Positions 1 to 6,175 of a DNA stretch of 8,700 bases are shown in pieces. A program made the translations under genes and the position numbers. Under the pieces are notes generated by a model. It had not been told where the DNA came from, did not search any database, and worked only from the letters and a program-made list of their open reading frames with translations. The stretch's first letter is position 1; the number at the start of each line of letters is the position of its first letter. The DNA comes from an uncultured bacterium (GTDB lineage: Bacteria; Patescibacteriota; Minisyncoccia; Phycocordibacterales; UBA2100), in the NCBI GenBank assembly GCA_903881205.1, contig CAIRSC010000086.1, positions 1-8,700 on the forward strand. Direction: 5' to 3'.

Positions 1-146
1 AAATCCCACCCGTCCCACTGGCTACTGAGCAGTACTTTTCCTTCACGAACAATGACCCCGTATACCGACGGGCGGAATGTAAGATCGCTCGCGGGGACCT
101 CGATCTTTTCACCGTTGATCCCGATACATGTGACACGCTTCTCCAT
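1..146 (-). CDS. NUDIX hydrolase, N-terminal fragment cut by window edge
   Basis: Only the first 48 codons are in the window; the gene continues beyond base 1. The start is ATG at 146-144. The visible protein opens with a short beta-rich lead (MEKRVTCIGINGEKIEVP), then RPSVYGVIVREGKVLLS and SQWDGWD. The pattern R-P-S-V-x-G-V-I-x-x-x-G-K-V-L-L followed by W-D-x-W-D is the usual first strand-turn-strand of a NUDIX domain, just before the GG of the NUDIX box, which would lie outside the window. NUDIX enzymes hydrolyse nucleoside diphosphates linked to another group; the substrate cannot be told from this part. The gene diverges from the M16 peptidase gene, with 61 bases between the two starts. 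A TGCTACACT extended -10 box ends 6 bases before the ATG, suggesting a leaderless transcript. The family call is good but rests on a partial domain without the catalytic box. Confidence 0.75.
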   Translation of the reverse strand, partial: MEKRVTCIGINGEKIEVPASDLTFRPSVYGVIVREGKVLLSSQWDGWD

Positions 147-152
147 GGCACG

Positions 153-161
153 AGTGTAGCA
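153..161 (-). promoter_or_regulatory. Extended -10 promoter of the NUDIX gene
   Basis: Read on the minus strand, TG (161-160), one base, then TACACT (158-153) form an extended -10 element. Six bases separate it from the ATG at 146, so transcription would start at or next to the A of the start codon. No good -35 hexamer is visible at 16-18 bases upstream, as is common for extended -10 promoters. This is inferred from sequence and repeated spacing in the window. Confidence 0.55.
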
Positions 162-173
162 TTTTGTTTAAAT

Positions 174-201
174 TTGCGCAGATAACGTAAGAGGATACTA
201 T
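174..201 (+). promoter_or_regulatory. Promoter of the M16 peptidase gene
   Basis: TTGCGC at 174-179 is a weak -35 candidate. A 16-base spacer separates it from TACTAT at 196-201, the -10 candidate. The hexamer ends 6 bases before the ATG at 208, giving a predicted leaderless start. An upstream ATG at 200 opens only a three-codon frame (ATG CGG GGA TGA) whose stop overlaps the real start, so it is not used as the gene start. The GAGG at 191-194 is too far from 208 to be a normal ribosome binding site. Confidence 0.5.
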
Positions 202-207
202 GCGGGG

Positions 208-1479
208 ATGAAATACGACATTCATACCCTAGAGAACGGGCTGCGCATCATTCTTGCCCCTCAGGCGGGCTCAAAGACGGCGACCGTCATGGTCATGGCA
301 GGCACCGGCTCTCGGTACGAAGATCCCAAAGAGAACGGTCTTGCTCACTTTCTTGAGCACATGTTCTTCAAAGGGACCGGGAAACGCTCGAGTGCGAAAG
401 TGATCAGCGAAGAACTTGATGCTATCGGCAGCGTCTATAATGCCTTCACTTCTAAAGAGCGTACTGCGTATTACGCAAAAGTGAGCGACAGCTACATCGA
501 TACAGCGATCGACGTGATCACAGATATTTTTCTGAACTCAACGCTACCATCGAAGGAGATCACCAAAGAGCGTGGTGCGATCATACAGGAGATAGACATG
601 TACGAAGATATGCCGATGCGCACCATTGATAACGTATTCGATGCATTGATGTTCGGCACTGAGCATCCGCTCGGACGCACGATACTCGGCCCCAAGGAGA
701 ATATTCGTAGATTCAAACGCAGCGACTTCTCTGAGTACCTCAAGAAGAACTACTCGCCATCCAACACAGTGGTCTCTATCGCAGGATCATTTAACACAAA
801 GAAGGTCCTCGCCAAGATCCGCAAGGAATTCGGTGGCCTTAAGCCCTCTCCTGTGCCGACATATCCGTCCTTTACACATGCACAGACCTCAGCACGGGCA
901 CTTATAAAGCAAAAGAAGACCGACCAGACCCAGTTCATGCTCGGTGTTCCGGCATATCCGTACGGGCATCGAGACGAATACGTACTAGTTGTGCTCGCGA
1001 CGATTCTCGGCGGCGGAATGAGCAGTAGATTGTTCACCGAGGTACGAGAGAAACGCGGACTTGCCTACTCAATACATGCGTGGGTAGACAAATACCCGGA
1101 TGTGGGGAGCTTGGTGGTACAAGCGGGAGTCGAGCATGCAAAACTCGCGAAGGCTGTCACAACGATACTTTCGGAATTTAGGAAAATCTCGCGCAACAAG
1201 GTTCCGCTGACCGAACTCAGAAAAGCACAGGCATATATACGCGGGACGCTGACGCTCTCCCTTGAAACGAGCGACAATGTCGCCGAGAATGCCGCTACCT
1301 CTTTGATCAATACCGGTCGCGTCCAGACACTCGATGAGATTCTCAGGCAAGTTGACGCTGTAACCGCAAATGATATTCAACGCGTAGCAAAAGACATTCT
1401 CAAAGGTCATCAACTCAATCTTGCCGTCATCGGTCCGCACACAGACGAAAAGTTGCTCGTGGATTTGCTGAAGATCTAG
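208..1479 (+). CDS. M16 family zinc metallopeptidase (insulinase/processing-peptidase type)
   Basis: The 423-residue protein has the length usual for single-chain bacterial M16B peptidases. The inverted zinc motif HFLEH is at residues 47-51 (ligands H47 and H51, catalytic base E50). The third ligand is E128 in the stretch QEIDMYED, exactly 76 residues after H51 as the family motif HxxEHx(76)E requires. The first M16 domain covers roughly 12-160. The second, non-catalytic M16_C domain covers roughly 167-350 and keeps the substrate-binding pattern RLFTEVREKRGLAYS, with R280 and Y287. No signal peptide or membrane segment is visible, so it is probably cytoplasmic and may degrade peptides. Similar genes are often labelled insulinase family or MlpA/YmxG-like. 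The gene stands alone on the plus strand and ends 10 bases from the convergent EamA gene. No Shine-Dalgarno sequence precedes ATG 208; a -10 box 6 bases upstream suggests leaderless initiation. The family call is firm and the substrate unknown. Confidence 0.95.
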   Translation: MKYDIHTLENGLRIILAPQAGSKTATVMVMAGTGSRYEDPKENGLAHFLEHMFFKGTGKRSSAKVISEELDAIGSVYNAFTSKERTAYYAKVSDSYIDTAIDVITDIFLNSTLPSKEITKERGAIIQEIDMYEDMPMRTIDNVFDALMFGTEHPLGRTILGPKENIRRFKRSDFSEYLKKNYSPSNTVVSIAGSFNTKKVLAKIRKEFGGLKPSPVPTYPSFTHAQTSARALIKQKKTDQTQFMLGVPAYPYGHRDEYVLVVLATILGGGMSSRLFTEVREKRGLAYSIHAWVDKYPDVGSLVVQAGVEHAKLAKAVTTILSEFRKISRNKVPLTELRKAQAYIRGTLTLSLETSDNVAENAATSLINTGRVQTLDEILRQVDAVTANDIQRVAKDILKGHQLNLAVIGPHTDEKLLVDLLKI

Positions 1480-1489
1480 GGCCGGATAG

Positions 1490-2347
1490 CTATAAAGGAG
1501 CAGAGAATGCAAGAGAAACTGCCGCAACGACCGAGAGAATGAGGCCGAACCGCTGATGGTGCGCGAGTCGCTCATTATTGAAGATGAGCCCAAGCACAGC
1601 GGCGAGCGCAATGTAACTCTCAGTGAGTCCGGTAGTCAGTCCGATTGGCAGATAAAGTATCGCGGTGGAATACGCGACCCATGCAAGATTGTCACTGAAA
1701 CTCACGCCGAGGATAAGTCGCTTATTCTTATTCCAGTTATGAACTACCTTCCAGCCCTGGCGTGTATACAACAGATAGACGATCGTCGCGATCGCCATGA
1801 ATGCACTGGTGAACCAATTGATCATGAGCGGGTCGGTGGCACGCGACGCAAAGCCGAAGAGAAAGTTAGAAAGGCCCATGCCAATCGTGGCCAAGATCGC
1901 AAAGAACACACCCTTCTCAAGCGTCCGTATGCGCATGCGGCCAAAATGTTTGCTTGATACGAGAAATATACCGATGAGCAATGCAGCTACGAGCACGAAT
2001 TGCGTGCTACTCATGGATTCTCCGACAAGAAAGGTAGCGAGTGCGATCGTGATGGGCACCTCCATCGCATAAATGGGCTCGACGATACTGAGTTTGCCCA
2101 CACGCAGCGCATCAAAATCCAAAAGGCCCGCCACCAGTATCACGATACTCGTACCGGTCAGTACGAACCAGTCATACAGGCTGAGAAATTGAAGCTCTTT
2201 GTATACGAACGGAAGTAGGAACAGGGCACCGAAGAACGTTATGAAGAAAAGCGCCTCCCAGTCACCTATCTTGCGGGCACTCCGCTGAATGAGAAAATCT
2301 CCGAACCCCCATCCCAAGATCGCGATCGATGCAAATAGTATGCCCAT
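1490..2347 (-). CDS. EamA/DMT-family transporter, ten predicted membrane helices
   Basis: The 285-residue protein is almost entirely hydrophobic and splits into two repeats of about five helices, as in the drug/metabolite transporter superfamily. Approximate helices are 1-19, 30-48, 61-80, 84-106, 115-131, 147-166, 173-193, 214-234, 237-255 and 265-283. Family signs are EPIYAMEVPITIALA (about 90-104) closing repeat one, and the matching ESYIALAAVLGLIFNNERL near the C-terminus, where helix 9 ends in the typical (G/N)-E-R-L before helix 10. Such proteins carry small metabolites across the inner membrane; the substrate and direction cannot be predicted. The start is ATG 2347, which places helix 1 right at the N-terminus. 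The gene converges on the M16 gene and is transcribed in the same direction as the PD-(D/E)XK gene, 58 bases downstream of it. No Shine-Dalgarno is visible in CACATATCTCATAC before the ATG. Confidence 0.88.
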   Translation of the reverse strand: MGILFASIAILGWGFGDFLIQRSARKIGDWEALFFITFFGALFLLPFVYKELQFLSLYDWFVLTGTSIVILVAGLLDFDALRVGKLSIVEPIYAMEVPITIALATFLVGESMSSTQFVLVAALLIGIFLVSSKHFGRMRIRTLEKGVFFAILATIGMGLSNFLFGFASRATDPLMINWFTSAFMAIATIVYLLYTRQGWKVVHNWNKNKRLILGVSFSDNLAWVAYSTAILYLPIGLTTGLTESYIALAAVLGLIFNNERLAHHQRFGLILSVVAAVSLAFSAPL

Positions 2348-2373
2348 GTATGAGATATGTGCTTCGAGCGCTT

Positions 2374-2382
2374 ATTCTATCA
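2374..2382 (-). promoter_or_regulatory. Extended -10 promoter of the EamA gene
   Basis: On the minus strand TGATAGAAT (2382-2374) is the same extended -10 string as the one before the gene starting at 8660. Here it lies 26 bases before ATG 2347, so a short leader of about 19 bases is expected instead of a leaderless message. The leader has no purine-rich ribosome binding site. The 58-base gap 2348-2405 holds only this promoter; no terminator hairpin is evident in it. Confidence 0.5.
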
Positions 2383-2405
2383 TGCGAGTGCCGCTGTTGG
2401 CCGAG

Positions 2406-3233
2406 CTAGAGACCGAGTGTAGGAGTGTCGGAATTATCTGATCGCGAAGTTCGTTTCACTGCGCTGCTTTTTGCGGGATATCGCGCCATCAATTTCTTTC
2501 CGACTGTTTCGCGATAGATACAGTAATCGCAGGTCGAAGCCGGTGCCGGAAGCGCGTCGCTCTCAAGACATGCTTTGATCTCGATCAGTGTCGGTTCTAC
2601 CCACGACGTATCACCCTTGTACGGAATGAGCGTGAGTTCGAATTCAAGCTTGCCGTCGAAGGCCGCCTTATCGGTACCGGCGTTGGCATACACGAAATAG
2701 CCCGTGTCAGAAACGGTAAATCCGCTCTGGCGAAACAGCCACTGATATATCTCCATCTGATGCTTGTAACCGGAGTGCCACTCTTGATCGAGCGCCTCGA
2801 TCTTCTCTTCCTTACTCGTGGACTTATAGTCAACGATGATTAATTCGCCTGCGGGATTCACCCAGATATCATCAATCGCACCTGACACTTTGAATCCGGT
2901 CTCGGGATGTCGATACTCGATACCCTTAAAATTTTCGCGCCACACGTCCATATGTGCATGTGAGAATGGGATCGCATCGAGGCCGTACGCCTTCGAGAGC
3001 GGATGTGTGGTCTTGCCGGCACGGTGAATATCAAATTCCTTCTTGAGCAACGTATCGACGGCACTATTGAGATTGAACGGGAAGCCCGGAGGACGCGCAG
3101 TGCCCAGCTTATTGTCTATATAGAAGCAGCGGGGGCATTCCTGAAAGAGGCCGATCTTGGAGCGGGACAAGCGCCAATTCTCTCCGCCATAGTTCCAACG
3201 GGGATTTCGGTCGGGCTTATAGAATCCGCTCAT
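2406..3233 (-). CDS. Orphan PD-(D/E)XK nuclease with four cysteines (Cas4/RecB-like fold)
   Basis: The 275-residue protein carries the full PD-(D/E)XK motif series. GAIDDIW (118-124) supplies the first metal-binding aspartate (D121). IIVDYKST (132-139) gives the D135-x-K137 core, and QMEIYQWLF (159-167) gives the Q-x3-Y motif seen in Cas4, AddB and RecB nucleases. Two cysteine pairs flank the core, CPRC at 33-36 and CDYC at 235-238, placed as the iron-sulfur ligands are in Cas4/AddB-type enzymes. The N-terminal SRSKIGLFQECPRCFYI is the usual lead-in helix of that fold. The last 20 residues are Ser/Thr-rich and probably disordered. No cas1, cas2 or recombination gene is nearby, so a Cas4 role is not supported. 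The gene looks like a conserved Parcubacteria family of unknown job; DNA repair or processing is an inference. ATG 3233 has TATACT 6 bases upstream and lies 21 bases after the mgtC-like stop. Confidence 0.88.
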   Translation of the reverse strand: MSGFYKPDRNPRWNYGGENWRLSRSKIGLFQECPRCFYIDNKLGTARPPGFPFNLNSAVDTLLKKEFDIHRAGKTTHPLSKAYGLDAIPFSHAHMDVWRENFKGIEYRHPETGFKVSGAIDDIWVNPAGELIIVDYKSTSKEEKIEALDQEWHSGYKHQMEIYQWLFRQSGFTVSDTGYFVYANAGTDKAAFDGKLEFELTLIPYKGDTSWVEPTLIEIKACLESDALPAPASTCDYCIYRETVGKKLMARYPAKSSAVKRTSRSDNSDTPTLGL

Positions 3234-3239
3234 TCAGGC

Positions 3240-3245
3240 AGTATA
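3240..3245 (-). promoter_or_regulatory. -10 box of the PD-(D/E)XK gene
   Basis: TATACT on the minus strand sits exactly 6 bases before ATG 3233, inside the 21-base gap to the upstream MgtC-family gene. It predicts a separate leaderless transcript for the nuclease. There is no TGn extension (CGG precedes it) and no clear -35 box, which would fall within the upstream coding region. Confidence 0.45.
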
Positions 3246-3254
3246 CCGTACGAG

Positions 3255-3758
3255 CTACGCGGCGGGATGAATATGGTCGGCCGAGTCCACGGTCCGCATA
3301 TCGAACCAGTGTTTGAATCTATTTTCCATGTACCACATACCAGTGAAAAGCACGAGCGAAAGGATAGTTGCGAAGATCGACACCGCGTACATGCCGAAGC
3401 CAACGGCCACGCCGATCGCGGCGACCATCCAAAGGCCGGCGGCGGTAGTTACGCCATGAAGCGCATCTGCGCGGAAAATAATGAGTCCACCACCGAGGAA
3501 TCCGATACCGGTCACGATCGCGGCAGGCATCGCCAGCGGCATGATGTTGCCGATGCCGATGAATGCGGAGTTGACATAATTATTGGTCACCACGAAGAGG
3601 CAGGCGCCGAGGGCGACGAGGCCGAATGTTCGCGTACCGGCCGATTGATGCGCCAGCAGCGCCCGCTCAGTACCGATAACGCCGCCGAGCACCATGGCGA
3701 GCACCATCTTGATAAACATGATCATATTGGTGTCGATGAAATCAGTGATATGTGGCAT
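3255..3758 (-). CDS. MgtC/SapB-family integral membrane protein
   Basis: The 167-residue hydrophobic protein shows the MgtC core signature: LGGVIGTERALL (24-35), containing GGxIGxER at 25-32, then AGTRTFGLVALGA (40-52). Two further helices follow, with GIGFLGGGLIIF and a Gly-Val-Thr-Thr-Ala segment (HGVTTAAGLWM). About four to five helices are expected up to residue 140. The last 25 residues (from about WYMENRFKHW) are a short soluble tail, much shorter than the C-terminal domain of Salmonella MgtC, as in many YhiD/SapB-like members. In studied bacteria MgtC affects Mg2+ homeostasis and F1Fo ATP synthase; whether that applies here is not known. It lies between two predicted nuclease genes, 35 bases after the upstream one, with its own TATACT box 7 bases before ATG 3758. 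Confidence 0.9.
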   Translation of the reverse strand: MPHITDFIDTNMIMFIKMVLAMVLGGVIGTERALLAHQSAGTRTFGLVALGACLFVVTNNYVNSAFIGIGNIMPLAMPAAIVTGIGFLGGGLIIFRADALHGVTTAAGLWMVAAIGVAVGFGMYAVSIFATILSLVLFTGMWYMENRFKHWFDMRTVDSADHIHPAA

Positions 3759-3765
3759 AGGAAGA

Positions 3766-3771
3766 AGTATA
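3766..3771 (-). promoter_or_regulatory. -10 box of the MgtC-family gene
   Basis: TATACT on the minus strand ends 7 bases before ATG 3758. The intervening TCTTCCT is pyrimidine-rich, the opposite of a Shine-Dalgarno sequence, which supports leaderless initiation. Upstream in the same gap is a TTTTTAAAAA stretch (3780-3789 area) after the ATP-cone gene stop, without a strong GC stem. Confidence 0.5.
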
Positions 3772-3793
3772 GCGCTAGATTTTTAAAAAGCAC

Positions 3794-4618
3794 CTATATT
3801 CCGCATAGCTGTTTAGCTTCTTGCAGCACCCGCGGTATCTTGGCGGGTGCAATACCGTACTCAGTGAGCAAATGGGGCGTTTGAACGCTTTTGCACAGCA
3901 CAATATTGTTCTCCATCAATCGTCGCTTTTCACCCTCAGAAAGCGTTGTGAGCGCAGTGAGCGGATGGACCTTTGCCTCTTCGATCATTTGCATGAGTCC
4001 GCGGCTGCGCGGATAATCCCAGCCGAGGAGCGTCAGATTCGAGCAGCGTGCGTAGCGTATGGCATTGCGTGTGAACTCGGTGTTGGTCACGAGCCACCCT
4101 TCGTCGACACGCGATGATTCGATCGGCGCCTGACGGAGATCCTCATATCGGGCGTGCACGTACAGCGCATCCTTGATATCAGTCTTGCCGCCCGCTTCAT
4201 TATGAAATTTTGCCTCGATGCCGATCTTTCTGCCATTTTTTTCGGCAAGGACATCGACTTCGTGCGGCGCGCACCTGCCGGTGAGCATCTGATCGGTCTG
4301 TACACTCCAACCGTGCGCACGAAGAACTTCCGAGAGGAATTGCTCGAACGGAAATCCCGAAGGACCAAGTCCGAACATGGCCCGCTTAAGAGAATAGCGG
4401 GCGGCCACCGGCGTCTCTTCGTTCGTCTTGAGTAGTTCGAATGCTTTGCGATAGATCATTTCGGTCGACATGAAGGGCCGGAGCTCGTGAATGATCTCCG
4501 CGAGCACACGTGCACGCACTGTCGATGTCGCACCGGCATGAGCGAGTGAACGCTCAAGCTTTACCGGATCAAAACGTTCCCGCTCGCCCCCCGCTTTTGT
4601 GATGAGTGTATGTGCCAT
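3794..4618 (-). CDS. ATP-cone / Mrr-like PD-(D/E)XK nuclease fusion
   Basis: The 274-residue protein appears to have three parts. Residues 1-85 are an ATP-cone: ITKAGGERERFDPVKLERSL (6-25) and the later AARYSLKRAM (72-81) match the K-x-x-G-x3-x-F-D-x2-K and A-R-Y-x-L-x-x-A pattern of the nucleotide-sensing domain known from ribonucleotide reductases and NrdR. Residues 90-200 form a restriction-endonuclease-like Mrr domain, with FEQFLSEVLRAHGW (91-104), HEVDVLA (119-125, metal aspartate D122) and GIEAKFHN (133-140, E135-x-K137). Residues 225-274 (LSEGEKRRLMENNIVLC then YGIAPAKIPRVLQEAKQLC) look like a small helix-hairpin-helix DNA-binding end. Together these suggest a cytoplasmic DNA-cleaving or DNA-binding enzyme gated by ATP/dATP; that role is inferred. 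No methylase or specificity gene is adjacent. The start ATG 4618 is 5 bases after the preceding stop; TATTAA 5 bases upstream is only a weak -10, so cotranscription is likely. Confidence 0.82.
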   Translation of the reverse strand: MAHTLITKAGGERERFDPVKLERSLAHAGATSTVRARVLAEIIHELRPFMSTEMIYRKAFELLKTNEETPVAARYSLKRAMFGLGPSGFPFEQFLSEVLRAHGWSVQTDQMLTGRCAPHEVDVLAEKNGRKIGIEAKFHNEAGGKTDIKDALYVHARYEDLRQAPIESSRVDEGWLVTNTEFTRNAIRYARCSNLTLLGWDYPRSRGLMQMIEEAKVHPLTALTTLSEGEKRRLMENNIVLCKSVQTPHLLTEYGIAPAKIPRVLQEAKQLCGI

Positions 4619-4623
4619 AGCAT

Positions 4624-5037
4624 TTAATAGCTGTGCTCCACAGAGGGTATCACACTGATAATGAGCGGTTGATCATCGAGAGTAGCCGTAAACGTTATGC
4701 CGACCGAAGGCGCGAACACGAGTGCCCGAAATGAACGCGGTGTATCTTCCTCGACGCATGATGGAAGCGTGGGCTCGTTCCAGGTGGTGAACTGCAGCTG
4801 GAATTCGGTCTGAGAAATCTGTGTTGTATGGACAGAGAGCTCGGCGCAGCTTGAGTGCACCATCACCATGCCTGAAAGATTATGAACACCCTGCGAAAGC
4901 GAGTCGCGCGCAGCAACGATCCGACTTTGATCCATAGCGCTTGCATGGATTGTACTTCCCACAATAAGAAAAAGTGCATACGCAAGTGCGCTCGATACTA
5001 TGAAGAACCACAGCAGTCGCCGGAAGATGTCGGCCAT
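4624..5037 (-). CDS. Small hypothetical protein with one N-terminal membrane helix
   Basis: I do not recognise this family. From ATG 5037 the product has 137 residues: a short basic start (MADIFRRLLW), one hydrophobic helix at about 8-30 and a mostly beta-like soluble part. That part includes two cysteines (C64 in HSSCAEL and C94 in LPSCVEED), which could pair if the domain is outside the membrane. The positive-inside rule favours an exported C-terminal domain. The frame is also open to a TTG at 5061 (145 residues, MKKGTMTP...), 5 bases after the mnmA stop. I prefer 5037 because TACAAT lies 7 bases before that ATG, matching the spacing of other genes here, and because it puts the basic residues right before the helix. 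It is followed after 5 bases by the ATP-cone nuclease gene. Confidence 0.7.
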   Translation of the reverse strand: MADIFRRLLWFFIVSSALAYALFLIVGSTIHASAMDQSRIVAARDSLSQGVHNLSGMVMVHSSCAELSVHTTQISQTEFQLQFTTWNEPTLPSCVEEDTPRSFRALVFAPSVGITFTATLDDQPLIISVIPSVEHSY

Positions 5038-5044
5038 CGGCGTC

Positions 5045-5050
5045 ATTGTA
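5045..5050 (-). promoter_or_regulatory. -10 box deciding the start of the small membrane protein
   Basis: TACAAT on the minus strand, preceded by GGG, ends 7 bases before ATG 5037. If it is a promoter, transcription begins at the ATG and the alternative TTG start at 5061 would lie upstream of the message. It falls in the gap after mnmA. Confidence 0.45.
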
Positions 5051-5066
5051 CCCTTTTTCAAGAGCG

Positions 5067-6149
5067 TTATGACGCGCTATGCACACACGTTCGTTCCACA
5101 AGTGAATCAATGATCGCTCCGCCAAGACATATTTCACCATCATAAAATACGATTGATTGTCCCGGCGATGCGATGTGCGGTTGATCGAACGTAACAACCA
5201 CTTCCGCTTTGGATCGATCTATACGTATCGGTACCGGCGTTTCCCGGTACCGAGTTTGTGCTTGCACACGCACCGGAAGCGTCGGCAATTTACCCACCCA
5301 GTGCAGATCACGCACACAAATGCGTACGCTCGCCGCGTCTATTTTATTCTCGGAGACAGAAATCCTGTTTTCGCCGGTATTCACGGAGGTCACGTAATGC
5401 GGCTTTTGCGACACCTCTCCGTCAATGGTAAATCCGTGACGCTGGCCGAGCGTATAGAGCGCGGCCCCGTCGTGGCGCCCGATCACCTCCCCCTTCGTAT
5501 TGAGCACATCCCCGGATTCGACGGTGATAAATCGCTTGAGGAAATCTCGCATCGATACATCGCCGACGAAACACAATCCCTGGCTGTCGTGTTTGTCCGC
5601 CATGGGCAGAGCAAAATGCCGCGCCTTTCTTCGCACTTCTGTCTTCGTCAGATCACCCACCGGGAAGATTGTCTTGAGAAGATCGTTCTTGTCGAGTTGA
5701 TGAAGAAAATACGACTGATCCTTATTCTCGTCCTTGGCACGCAGCAATTCTGCATTACCAAACTCGCGGCGCGTGCGGGCATAGTGTCCGGTCGCGATAA
5801 TATCGGCACCATTGTCGCGCGCCCATTGTGCAAACGTGCCAAACTTGATCTTGCGATTACAGGCGACATCGGGATTCGGCGTCTCGCCGCGCTGATACGA
5901 TTCGATCATCTCCTTCACGACACCCTCTTGGTAGTCGGCGGACAGATCTACTTCCTTAAATGCGATGCCCAGCGTCGCCGCTACGCGCATAGCATCGAGG
6001 CGGTCAGTCTCCCAGGTGCACTCTATGAATTCCGGCTGCCATATCTTGATGAATACACCCACCACGGTATATCCCGCTTCTTTGAGTAGCGCAGCGGATA
6101 CGGCACTGTCGACGCCACCCGAGAGACCTACAAATACCGTTTGAGCCAT
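5067..6149 (-). CDS. mnmA: tRNA-specific 2-thiouridylase MnmA (TrmU)
   Basis: The 360-residue protein is a full-length MnmA, which puts the sulfur of 2-thiouridine on U34 of tRNA-Lys, -Glu and -Gln using ATP and a persulfide carrier. The PP-loop GLSGGVDS is at 8-15 and binds ATP. The catalytic pair is C97 in TPNPDVACNRKIKFG (nucleophile) and C193 in SQGLCFVGD (persulfide cysteine), spaced as in the family. TGHYAR (120-125) and KDQSYFLHQL (143-152) are further family blocks, and the C-terminal beta-barrel domain with LYTLGQRHG and QARTRYRE-like segments is complete. It acts in the cytoplasm. The sulfur-delivery genes are not in the window. The start ATG 6149 gives MAQTVFVGLSGG, a normal N-terminus, with TGATATAGT 6 bases upstream. 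The 26-base gap to the mltG stop holds that promoter, so mnmA may be transcribed on its own. Confidence 0.97.
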   Translation of the reverse strand: MAQTVFVGLSGGVDSAVSAALLKEAGYTVVGVFIKIWQPEFIECTWETDRLDAMRVAATLGIAFKEVDLSADYQEGVVKEMIESYQRGETPNPDVACNRKIKFGTFAQWARDNGADIIATGHYARTRREFGNAELLRAKDENKDQSYFLHQLDKNDLLKTIFPVGDLTKTEVRRKARHFALPMADKHDSQGLCFVGDVSMRDFLKRFITVESGDVLNTKGEVIGRHDGAALYTLGQRHGFTIDGEVSQKPHYVTSVNTGENRISVSENKIDAASVRICVRDLHWVGKLPTLPVRVQAQTRYRETPVPIRIDRSKAEVVVTFDQPHIASPGQSIVFYDGEICLGGAIIDSLVERTCVHSAS

Positions 6150-6155
6150 GGCGGT

Positions 6156-6164
6156 ACTATATCA
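6156..6164 (-). promoter_or_regulatory. Extended -10 promoter of mnmA
   Basis: TG (6164-6163), A, TATAGT (6161-6156) on the minus strand form a good extended -10 box. ACCGCC separates it from ATG 6149, six bases, and offers no ribosome binding site. It lies wholly between the mltG stop (6176) and the mnmA start. Confidence 0.6.
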
Positions 6165-6175
6165 GAACCGATGTA

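Noticed and set aside
1069..1611. A 180-codon minus-strand frame spanning the ends of the M16 and EamA genes
   Set aside because: It overlaps the second M16 domain (R280/Y287 block) in antisense and the EamA C-terminus in another frame, with no motif of its own.
1777..1800. Palindromic GATC/CGATCG-rich runs, also elsewhere in the window
   Set aside because: They fall inside coding regions and are explained by ATC and GAT codons next to G-ending or C-starting codons; there is no spacing or repeat unit.
2406..3233. Possible CRISPR-associated Cas4
   Set aside because: The fold and cysteines fit, but there is no cas1, cas2, effector or repeat array in the window, and the sequence pattern fits a stand-alone Parcubacteria family.
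3777..3793. TTTTTAAAAA stretch after the ATP-cone gene as an intrinsic terminator
   Set aside because: No stable GC-rich stem precedes the T run on the minus strand, so I do not call a terminator.
3003..3884. A 293-codon open frame on the plus strand crossing three minus-strand genes
   Set aside because: It runs antisense to the nuclease, MgtC and ATP-cone genes, which all have intact family motifs. Its His/Glu/Arg-rich product looks like a shadow.
5157..6089. A 310-codon open frame on the plus strand
   Set aside because: It lies entirely opposite mnmA, whose PP-loop and catalytic cysteines are unmistakable. The plus-strand product has no recognisable motif and a composition typical of antisense frames.
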